A DNA stretch of 7,435 nucleotides from Chloroflexota bacterium (GTDB taxonomy: Bacteria; Chloroflexota; Anaerolineae; VGOG01). The translations under genes and the position numbers were made by a program. Position 1 is the first letter of the stretch; the number at the start of each line of letters is the position of its first letter. Location: contig JAUWYT010000067.1 of the NCBI GenBank assembly GCA_030615705.1, positions 1 to 7,435 on the forward strand, given 5' to 3'. The notes under the pieces are model-generated. The model was not told the origin of the DNA. It made no database searches and saw only the letters and a program-made list of their open reading frames with translations. Shown here piece after piece: positions 1-4,955 of the stretch.

Positions 1-45
1 GGTGAATTTGCTCACCCCACCCGATACGACGTACACGGTTCGCAT
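1..45 (-). CDS. Thiolase-family protein, N-terminus only (runs off window)
   Basis: Fifteen codons are visible, reading MRTVYVVSGGVSKFT from an ATG at 43-45. A perfect Shine-Dalgarno AAGGAGG lies at 55-61 with a 9-nt gap. The opening (hydrophobic strand, then a small-residue turn, then SKFT) resembles the N-terminus of archaeal/Chloroflexi SCP-x-like thiolases (acetyl-CoA acetyltransferase-type), which often occur as tandem pairs. The preceding 33-codon stub at 92-193 looks like the start of the other member of such a pair, which supports the call. The catalytic Cys and His lie outside the window, so activity cannot be judged. The family call is an inference from a short stretch. Confidence 0.6.
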   Translation of the reverse strand, partial: MRTVYVVSGGVSKFT

Positions 46-75
46 CGTTGCGTTCCTCCTTAGATTATTGATTCA

Positions 76-91
76 ACCTGGTAGACCAGGT
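76..91. repeat. Perfect inverted repeat between thiolase stub and next thiolase
   Basis: The 16-nt element ACCTGGTAGACCAGGT has 7-bp arms around a 2-nt centre. If transcribed it would realistically fold with 6-bp arms and a 4-nt loop. It starts 1 nt after the stub's stop codon and ends 14 nt before the next Shine-Dalgarno. It has no T-tract, so it is not a standard terminator. It may be a small operator, an mRNA hairpin, or a deletion scar. Confidence 0.5.
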
Positions 92-193
92 CTATTCTAC
101 TGCCTCGTACATGAGCTCCTTGTATGAGACCTCAGGGGTGAGAGGACTAAAACCGGTGTAGCCTATGCCCACGATGGCTACTCTGTTGGACAT
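92..193 (-). pseudogene. Truncated thiolase N-terminal remnant (33 codons)
   Basis: An ATG at 191-193 with a strong Shine-Dalgarno (GCAAGGAGG) opens a reading frame beginning MSNRVAIVGIGYTGFSPL and continuing to ...SYKELMYEAVE before a TAG at 92-94. As I recall the family, this is the N-terminal beta strand and first helix of thiolase-like proteins of the archaeal/Chloroflexi type, which run to about 380-400 residues. Only 46 nt separate the stop from the next thiolase start, so nearly the whole body is missing and a point frameshift alone cannot explain it. The likeliest story is an internal deletion that left a translated stub. It could also act as a translated leader for the following thiolase. 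Homology is judged by eye on 33 residues. Confidence 0.55.
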
Positions 194-243
194 ACTTTGC
201 CTCCTTGCGATGTATTCAGAGGTTGTTTGGCGGCGTTCTTGTA

Positions 244-1191
244 TTATTCAAAGCCCAAGAACTTAGCCATATCTTCTGGTGAGCGTTCTCCACTCAAGAT
301 GCCTTTCTCTTTGGCCTCCACATAGCATTTTAGCAGAGCTAACTTCATCTCCTCCACACTTTGCTTCCAAACAGGTCGCATGTGCCTGACCCATAATTCA
401 AGCTCAGCTTCTGTGCTCATTGCGCTGGGCTCTGGAGAAACCACTATCCTGGCAACTGAAACCATTGTTTCAGCCAATTCCTGGTCAATCACACTGGTTG
501 GCAATGACCAATGACAGTCTCCACATGCGTCAGAATAAAAAGCCATCTGCTTCACTGATTCAAGTAATAATCCATGGTCACTAGCGTAGACTACCACGCC
601 CCGGTCGAGATGGGGCTCGTATTCCTCTCGCTCCTCGATGGTGCATTCGTAGCGATCCAGGTCCTCATAGGAGGCGAATCGTTGGCAAATCTGCTTTCTC
701 AGGTCTCCGTAAGGCATGGGGTGGCGGACGACAACGACCATTTTGCCCCTCTCCCGCAGGATGTCGCAGACCCGGCGGGTGGTCTGGCTCTTGCCCGATC
801 CGGTGCGCACGGCGCAAATGGAGACGACGGGCTTTTGGGCCTTCAGCATAGTGGATCCAGTGCCCATGAGTCGGAAGTCGGCGCCAGCCGCCAAGACCTG
901 GGAAGCCTTGTGCATCACATACTCATGCGATATGTCGCTGTAGGCGAAGATCACCTGAGCGACTTCCAGCTCTTTGATTAGCTCCGTTAACCGCGCTTCA
1001 GAGTAGATGGGGATGCCCGTGGCATATTCCGGGCCGGCCAAGTCGGGGGGATAGATTCTACCTTCAATGTTGGGGATTTGGGTAGCGGTGAAGGCCACTA
1101 CTTCATAGGCTTCGTTGCCTCGGAAATAGGCGTTGAAGTTGTGGAAGTCACGCCCGGCGGCGCCCATGATGATGACACGATCCTTCGCCAT
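244..1191 (-). CDS. Chimeric protein: cyclic-2,3-diphosphoglycerate-synthetase-like P-loop NTPase N-half with unrelated tail
   Basis: Residues 1-203 follow the uncharacterised bacterial family related to archaeal cyclic 2,3-diphosphoglycerate synthetase. The conserved opening DRVIIMGAAGRDFHNFN is followed by a Rossmann-like domain (to ~115), a Walker A loop (AVRTGSGKS, 127-135), the VVVRHPMPYGDL motif (~153-164) and ECTIEEREEYEPHLDRG. As I recall them, family members are about 440-450 residues and carry a Walker B-like WDGGNND and an NKVD further on. Here the similarity stops near residue 203. The last ~112 residues (DNA 244-582) are an unrelated helical, Glu/Lys-rich stretch ending FLGFE. 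Hand-counted GC also drops, from 53-67% at 661-780 to 42-48% at 241-420. The start is fixed by the family N-terminus, although the Shine-Dalgarno is weak. It lies 42 nt after tatC. It may be a product of deletion or recombination and is probably not a working NTPase. I do not recognise the tail. Confidence 0.75.
   Translation of the reverse strand: MAKDRVIIMGAAGRDFHNFNAYFRGNEAYEVVAFTATQIPNIEGRIYPPDLAGPEYATGIPIYSEARLTELIKELEVAQVIFAYSDISHEYVMHKASQVLAAGADFRLMGTGSTMLKAQKPVVSICAVRTGSGKSQTTRRVCDILRERGKMVVVVRHPMPYGDLRKQICQRFASYEDLDRYECTIEEREEYEPHLDRGVVVYASDHGLLLESVKQMAFYSDACGDCHWSLPTSVIDQELAETMVSVARIVVSPEPSAMSTEAELELWVRHMRPVWKQSVEEMKLALLKCYVEAKEKGILSGERSPEDMAKFLGFE
503..515. repeat. AATGACC heptamer repeat within the chimeric tail
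   Basis: AATGACCAATGAC is almost two copies of a 7-nt unit. It lies inside the AT-richer tail of the chimeric gene, about 65 nt from the point where family similarity stops, and is translated there as part of CHWSL. The same word (TCATTGGTCATT on the other strand) occurs upstream of coaD and, slightly shorter, at the end of the Tat subunit gene. Confidence 0.5.
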
Positions 1192-1233
1192 TGAATGATC
1201 CGCTGCTTTGCTCGTAGTCTTTATCTTTGGGCT

Positions 1234-1932
1234 CTAAGCCAGCTTGGCTAGCAGTATGCCGATTTCGTAGAGGAGTATCAGCGGCCCCATTACCAATATC
1301 ATGTTGAAAGGGTCAGGGGTGGGAGTGATGACAGCAGAGATGACAGCTATAGCCAGGATGGCGTACTTGCGATTGCGGGAAAGTACCGCGGGAGTGACGA
1401 TGCCTAACTTGGCCAAAAAGAAGATCAAAAGCGGTGTCTCGAAGCTTAGGCCCACCCAGAACAAGAGAGAGGTAACGAAAGAGATGTATTTGTCTATGAA
1501 CCAGTTGGGCTCAATGATGTCACCTAGAAAGCCTTTGAGGAAGGGTATAGCCGTTGGCAGCATAACGAAATAAGCAAAGGCTGCGCCTGCCACGAAAGAG
1601 ATGGTCGCACCGGGTAGGATAAAGTAAAGGTATCTTTTCTCCTGTGGTTTTAGCCCCGGAGCGATAAAGCTTATCAGTTGATAGACGAGGACGGGCATGG
1701 CCAGGGCCACGCCGCTGATGAGGGCCACTTTGGTGAAGACGACGATGCTTGTAGTGGGGGACGAACTCACAGGCGGAGTTTCTCCCATAGGAGCGACGAG
1801 AAGCTGCAGGAACTGCTTGGCGAAGATAAAGCTGAACAGAGTGGTAACAGTCAAGGCAATGGCCGACTTCATCAGCCGGCCCCGCAGTTCCTCCAGATGT
1901 TCGATGATGGTCAATTGTCTCTTTTCAGCCAT
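1234..1932 (-). CDS. tatC: Sec-independent (twin-arginine) translocase subunit TatC
   Basis: TatC is the polytopic membrane receptor of the Tat pathway. It binds twin-arginine signal peptides and recruits TatA to export folded proteins. The 232-residue protein has about six hydrophobic segments (roughly 22-42, 65-90, 104-128, 150-175, 189-203, 211-229). Family motifs are intact: HLEELRGRL at the cytoplasmic N-terminus (12-20, signal-peptide binding), FIAPGL (89-94), the conserved FETPLLIF with its membrane-embedded Glu at 165, and ITPTPDPFN (202-210). The length is normal for the family. Its ATG overlaps the stop of the preceding Tat subunit as TAATG (1930-1934), so the two are probably translationally coupled and made together. 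Confidence 0.97.
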   Translation of the reverse strand: MAEKRQLTIIEHLEELRGRLMKSAIALTVTTLFSFIFAKQFLQLLVAPMGETPPVSSSPTTSIVVFTKVALISGVALAMPVLVYQLISFIAPGLKPQEKRYLYFILPGATISFVAGAAFAYFVMLPTAIPFLKGFLGDIIEPNWFIDKYISFVTSLLFWVGLSFETPLLIFFLAKLGIVTPAVLSRNRKYAILAIAVISAVITPTPDPFNMILVMGPLILLYEIGILLAKLA

Positions 1933-2330
1933 TATTGGTCAGATGGTCCTTGGCCCTTGGTCGGATGGTCATTGGTCATGGTTTTCTCGTTCTCTTTGGA
2001 GTCGAGGGAGACATTCAACTCTCGCGTCATCTCCTCCGTGAACTCCTGTGATATTTTCCTTACGTCGTCGATGATCTTGCCGAGGCCCTGGACTGGTCTC
2101 TCAGAAACGTTTCGGCCCGCGATCTTCTTAGCCTCGTTCTCTTTGGAGTCGGAGGGGGCGTTCACCTCTCGCATCATCTCCGCGGTGAACTCTTGTGACA
2201 TTTTCCTTAGATCATTGACGATTTTGCCGAGGCCCTGGGCTATTTCCGGCAATCGGCGCGGCCCAACGACGATCAGAGCAATGGCGAAGATAAGCAGCAA
2301 TTCAGCAGTGCCTATGTTGAAGAAATTCAT
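1932..2330 (-). CDS. tatA: TatA/TatB-type twin-arginine translocase subunit with internally duplicated helix region
   Basis: This single-pass membrane subunit partners TatC. The N-terminus (residues 1-35) has the classic architecture: a short hydrophobic helix with Glu at 10 (ELLLIFAIALIVV), the GPRRLPE hinge (23-29), then an amphipathic helix starting QGLGK. The GPxRLP hinge and long charged C-region look TatB-like, but Gram-positive-type TatA proteins can look similar and no second TatA/B gene is visible here, so the A/B assignment is open. Unusually, residues 32-66 recur at 81-115 with 25 of 35 identical. The corresponding DNA (1986-2090 and 2133-2237) is identical at 88 of 105 positions by my count. 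The last ~17 residues are encoded by degenerate heptamer repeats (1934-1977). The Shine-Dalgarno AAGGTGAG lies just upstream, overlapping the nusB end; nusB stops 9 nt before this start. Confidence 0.92.
   Translation of the reverse strand: MNFFNIGTAELLLIFAIALIVVGPRRLPEIAQGLGKIVNDLRKMSQEFTAEMMREVNAPSDSKENEAKKIAGRNVSERPVQGLGKIIDDVRKISQEFTEEMTRELNVSLDSKENEKTMTNDHPTKGQGPSDQ
1934..1977. repeat. Degenerate heptamer tract forming the 3' end of the Tat subunit gene
   Basis: On the plus strand the tract reads as six units: ATTGGTC, AGATGGTC, CTTGGCC, CTTGGTC, GGATGGTC, ATTGGTC (7-8 nt each). It is translated in the Tat subunit as the polar tail DHPTKGQGPSDQ and its upstream residues, and it runs up to the TatC start. 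It shares ATTGGTCAT with the copies at 503-515 and 7408-7426. Confidence 0.7.
1986..2237. repeat. Direct duplication inside the Tat subunit gene (two ~105-nt copies, 147 nt apart)
   Basis: The copies are 1986-2090 and 2133-2237, in frame and at a 49-codon offset. They begin with an identical 18-nt block (CTCGTTCTCTTTGGAGTC) and end with GCCGAGGCCCTG in both. I count 17 mismatches over 105 aligned positions with no gaps. The unit encodes the conserved TatA/B amphipathic helix plus an acidic linker (SKENE). Confidence 0.9.
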
Positions 2331-2339
2331 CTCTCACCT

Positions 2340-2777
2340 TCATTCTGTAGGTGCTCTTTCCCAGTGGCTTGAGCCAACCCCTTTGGACACGATGGCCCCC
2401 AGAACGCCGTTCACAAAGCGTCCTGAGCTATCGCTGCCGAACAACTTGGCCAACTCCACGGCTTCGTTGATGGCTACTTTCAGCGGAGTGTTTCCCTCGA
2501 CAACGAACTCGAAAATGGCCATGCGCAGGATGTTTCTGTCTATGACGGCTACCTGATCCAGGGGCCATTCGGGGGCGTTATCCTGGATCAGGGCATCCAA
2601 CTCTGCCTGATGCTCGAGGATGCCCTGCACCAGAGCACGGGCGAAATCGCGCCCTGCTTCGGGAAGGGGTTTATAGGCAAGACGCTGTTGCAGGATTGTG
2701 TCGGGATCGTGATGGGCGATGTCAATCTCAAACAAAGCCTGCAAGGCCACGATTCGAGCGCGATGTCGGACTTTCAC
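2340..2777 (-). CDS. nusB: Transcription antitermination factor NusB
   Basis: NusB is a small all-helical RNA-binding protein. With S10 (NusE) it binds boxA in rRNA leaders and keeps RNA polymerase in an antitermination state. At 145 residues it has normal length. Family features visible are the Arg-rich RNA-binding start (RHRARIVALQALFEIDI), DRNILRMAIFEF (81-92), TPLKVAINEAVELAKLFGS (97-115) and the FVNGVLG signature (121-127). The start is GTG at 2775-2777; an upstream ATG at 2787-2789 gives only MGHQ before a TAG that overlaps the GTG (TAGTG). The Shine-Dalgarno is weak (GGGA, 8-nt gap), so coupling to upstream translation is plausible. It lies 26 nt after the Asp23 gene, a pairing also seen in Firmicutes (yqhY-nusB). 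Confidence 0.95.
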   Translation of the reverse strand: MKVRHRARIVALQALFEIDIAHHDPDTILQQRLAYKPLPEAGRDFARALVQGILEHQAELDALIQDNAPEWPLDQVAVIDRNILRMAIFEFVVEGNTPLKVAINEAVELAKLFGSDSSGRFVNGVLGAIVSKGVGSSHWERAPTE

Positions 2778-2803
2778 TACTGATGTCCCATTTTGCTCTT
2801 TTG

Positions 2804-3154
2804 TTAATCTTCGTTGAGAGGAATCTCCACATCCTGGATGTGGATGTTGACCTCTTTGACATCCATGCCCACCATGTCATGGATGGCACGACTCACTTCG
2901 GCCTGGATCTCTTGACTTAGCTTCAGCACATTCACGTCTTGCTCAACGACGATGTACAGGTCTACGCTGACGGTGTCATCTTCGACCTCTATCTTGACTC
3001 CCTGGCGCGGGCCTCTACGCCGCAGCAAGCGCCCCATGCTGTCTGTCCAGCCAGGGCTCATCCTTGCCACTCCAGGCGTGGAGAGGGCAGTGAGTCTAGC
3101 GATGGTAACTAAAACACTGGGAGCGATGATCACCTTTCCCAACTTCTCTTCCAC
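2804..3154 (-). CDS. Asp23/Gls24 family (YqhY/YloU-like) protein
   Basis: This is a 116-residue member of the Asp23/Gls24 (DUF322) family. These are small cytoplasmic proteins linked to envelope stress and, for YqhY of Bacillus, to control of acetyl-CoA carboxylase and lipid synthesis. The family pattern is clear: GKVIIAPSVLVTIARLTALS (6-25), PGVARMSP (27-34), a conserved beta segment VSVDLYIVVEQDVNV, and the C-terminal helix and strand ending VKEVNIHIQDVEI. A basic stretch RRRGPRQ sits in the middle. Translation starts with GTG (3152-3154), with AAGGAG eight nt upstream. It lies 15 nt after fabG and 26 nt before nusB, which fits a role tied to fatty-acid synthesis, though no enzyme activity is implied. 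Confidence 0.88.
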   Translation of the reverse strand: MEEKLGKVIIAPSVLVTIARLTALSTPGVARMSPGWTDSMGRLLRRRGPRQGVKIEVEDDTVSVDLYIVVEQDVNVLKLSQEIQAEVSRAIHDMVGMDVKEVNIHIQDVEIPLNED

Positions 3155-3169
3155 TTTAACATCTCCTTA

Positions 3170-3922
3170 CTATCCCATCATGGCCAGGCCGCCGTCAACA
3201 CGCAACACCACGCCAGTGACAAAGCTGGCCTCCTCGGAGACCAGGAAGGCCACGGCGTTGGCCACATCCTCGGTCCTGCCGAACCTCCCCAGGGGGGTCG
3301 TTTCGAGAGCCTTGTCTTTCAGCTCTTGGGGCAGGTCGGCAGTCAGATCGGTCTGGATGAAGCCCGGCGCTATAGCGTTGACGGTGATATTGCGAGAGCC
3401 GACCTCCTTGGCCAGGGCTTTGGTGAAGCCGATGAGCCCGGCCTTGGACGAGGAATAGTTCGTTTGCCCTGCCTGGCCCGCCAGGCCCGAGACGGAGGTG
3501 ATGTTGACAATGTGGCCATAGCGCTGCTTCATCATCGGACGTATGGCGGCCTTGGCACAGTTCCAAGCGCCCTTGAGATTGACATTGATGATCAGGTCCC
3601 AATCCGCCTCGCTCATCCTCACGATCAGGTTGTCGCGTGTTGTCCCGGCGTTATTGATCAGGATGTCGATGCGCCCGAACTCGGCTATGGCGCGGTCGAT
3701 CATGGCCTTGGCGCTGGCGTTGTCGGCTACGTCTACGTGTACAGCTATAGCCCGTCGGCCAGTGTCGGCTACAATTTCCTTGGCCGCCGTCCTGGCCTTC
3801 TCCACGTTTAGATCCGCCAGTAGGACATCTGCCCCGCGTTTGGCCAGGGTCTCAGCGATGGCCCGCCCGATGCCCTGGGCCGCGCCGGTGACGACGGCCA
3901 CTTTATCGGTTAAATCCATCAT
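3170..3922 (-). CDS. fabG: 3-oxoacyl-[acyl-carrier-protein] reductase FabG
   Basis: FabG is an NADPH-dependent short-chain dehydrogenase/reductase that performs the first reduction of each fatty-acid elongation cycle (3-ketoacyl-ACP to 3-hydroxyacyl-ACP). The 250-residue length is typical. Visible motifs are TGAAQGIG (12-19, cofactor loop), NNAG (90-93), NVNLKG (catalytic Asn near 115), SVSGLAGQ (Ser 143), the YSSSK pair (Tyr 156, Lys 160), IAPGFIQTDLT and the C-terminal VDGGLAMMG. SDR enzymes are hard to assign individually, but these FabG-style features and its place directly after fabD make FabG the best call. The start is the first of two tandem ATGs; AGGAGG precedes it by 10 nt. It sits 45 nt after fabD. 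Confidence 0.94.
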   Translation of the reverse strand: MMDLTDKVAVVTGAAQGIGRAIAETLAKRGADVLLADLNVEKARTAAKEIVADTGRRAIAVHVDVADNASAKAMIDRAIAEFGRIDILINNAGTTRDNLIVRMSEADWDLIINVNLKGAWNCAKAAIRPMMKQRYGHIVNITSVSGLAGQAGQTNYSSSKAGLIGFTKALAKEVGSRNITVNAIAPGFIQTDLTADLPQELKDKALETTPLGRFGRTEDVANAVAFLVSEEASFVTGVVLRVDGGLAMMG

Positions 3923-3967
3923 GGCTTTCTATCCTCCTAATCTGTGTCTTAACTCCAAATCCCTACC

Positions 3968-4936
3968 TCAGAGGGCTTTGGGCATATCTATGAACTGCTG
4001 TACTGAGGCCATATCTTCCACGCTCACCACTCGCACCTCTTTGCTGATGCGCTTGATCAGCCCCGTCAGCACATTCTTTGGCCCGATCTCCACGAAGGTT
4101 GTAACACCCTGAGCGATCATGTACTGGACCGACTCCACCCACCGTACCGTCGAGGTGAGCTGTTCCACTAGCTCCTCCCTGATCTCCGCTAGGGTGGTGA
4201 TGGGCGCGGCGGTGACGTTGGCCACGACGGGCACCCGTGGCTGGTGAAAATCAATCTGGGCCACTATGCTGGCGAAAGACTCGGCGGCGGACTGCATTAA
4301 CGGCGAGTGGGAGGCGATGCTCACAGCCAAGGGGATGACCCGCCTCGCCCCGCGCTTCTTGGCCAGCTCCACGGCTCGTCCCAGGGCCTCCTTATGGCCG
4401 GAGATTACGACCTGGCCGGGCGAGTTGTAGTTAGCTATCTGGACGATGGAAGCTGGAAGCTGGAAGCTGGCCTCCTGGCATATCCCCTCGAGTGTCCCCG
4501 CATCCAGGCCGATGACCGCTGCCATCCTACCAGGGTTTCTCTCCCCCGCTTCCTTCATCACGCGGCCGCGCTCCCGCACGAGCTTCAGGCCATCGGCGAA
4601 ATCGAGGGCCCCGGCGGCTACCAAAGCGGTGTATTCACCCATGCTGTGGCCGGCTACAGTTACCGGACCAAGCTGATCCAACTCCAGCCCTGTACTGAGC
4701 TCCGCCGAAGTAATCCGCAGCAGGGCCACACTGACCGTCAGGAGAGCCGGTTGGGTGTTGATGGTATCGTCGAGCTCCTCCTTCGGTCCTTCAAAGCAAA
4801 GCTTGGATAAGGGAAACCCCAGGATTTCATCTGCTTTATCGAAAACGGCGCTGGCCTTAGGGTAAGCCTCATGCAAATCGCGCCCCATGCCCACATACTG
4901 CGAGCCCTGGCCGGGGAAGACGAAAGCGATCTTCAA
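3968..4936 (-). CDS. fabD: Malonyl-CoA:ACP transacylase FabD
   Basis: FabD moves malonyl groups from CoA to acyl carrier protein, supplying every elongation step. The 322-residue protein shows GQGSQYVGMG (8-17), the nucleophile motif GHSMGEY (catalytic Ser 98), the malonate-binding Arg in RERGRVM (~123), NYNSPGQVVISG, SHSPLM (catalytic His 210) and VEIGPKNVLTGLIKRI near the end. I place the start at TTG 4934-4936: it gives the canonical MKIAFVFPGQGSQ opening and has GGAGG 7 nt upstream. An in-frame TTG six codons earlier would put that Shine-Dalgarno inside the gene. Residues ~156-163 (ASFQLPAS) come from three tandem TGGAAGC heptamers, apparently a small in-frame insertion before the NYNSPGQ motif. 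The gene is 19 nt after fabK. Confidence 0.96.
   Translation of the reverse strand: MKIAFVFPGQGSQYVGMGRDLHEAYPKASAVFDKADEILGFPLSKLCFEGPKEELDDTINTQPALLTVSVALLRITSAELSTGLELDQLGPVTVAGHSMGEYTALVAAGALDFADGLKLVRERGRVMKEAGERNPGRMAAVIGLDAGTLEGICQEASFQLPASIVQIANYNSPGQVVISGHKEALGRAVELAKKRGARRVIPLAVSIASHSPLMQSAAESFASIVAQIDFHQPRVPVVANVTAAPITTLAEIREELVEQLTSTVRWVESVQYMIAQGVTTFVEIGPKNVLTGLIKRISKEVRVVSVEDMASVQQFIDMPKAL
4447..4470. repeat. Tandem heptamer (TGGAAGC)x3 inside fabD
   Basis: Three exact copies of TGGAAGC are followed by TGG. Three 7-nt units equal 21 nt, so the array adds seven codons without breaking the frame. It falls just before the conserved NYNSPGQ segment, at a position where FabD homologues have a short variable loop. 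Confidence 0.8.
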
Positions 4937-4943
4937 GGTTAGT

Positions 4944-4948
4944 CCTCC
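4944..4948 (-). promoter_or_regulatory. Ribosome binding site that fixes the fabD TTG start
   Basis: GGAGG (CCTCC on the plus strand) lies 7 nt before TTG 4934-4936. It sits in the short gap after the fabK stop and is the reason for preferring this TTG over the one at 4952-4954. Confidence 0.7.
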
Positions 4949-4955
4949 CTTCAAC

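Noticed and set aside
244..582. Possible relation of the chimeric tail to the C-terminal region of aldehyde:ferredoxin oxidoreductases (a Cys-Gly-Asp-Cys-His-Trp stretch)
   Set aside because: Only a few residues look alike, the expected conserved C-terminal motifs are absent, and that stretch overlaps a heptamer repeat.
2104..2113. GAAACGTTTC palindrome between the two Tat subunit repeat copies
   Set aside because: A 10-nt palindrome inside coding sequence with no supporting context; easily chance.
1678..2556. A long (292-codon) open frame on the plus strand across tatC, the Tat subunit gene and nusB
   Set aside because: It lies antisense to three clearly recognised genes, has no ribosome site, shows no recognisable domain and repeats itself only because it mirrors the Tat subunit duplication.
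3471..3486. GCCTGG-CCCG-CCAGGC hairpin in fabG
   Set aside because: Falls within the coding sequence for the Gly/Ala-rich SGLAGQAGQ region before the catalytic Tyr, so codon constraint explains it.
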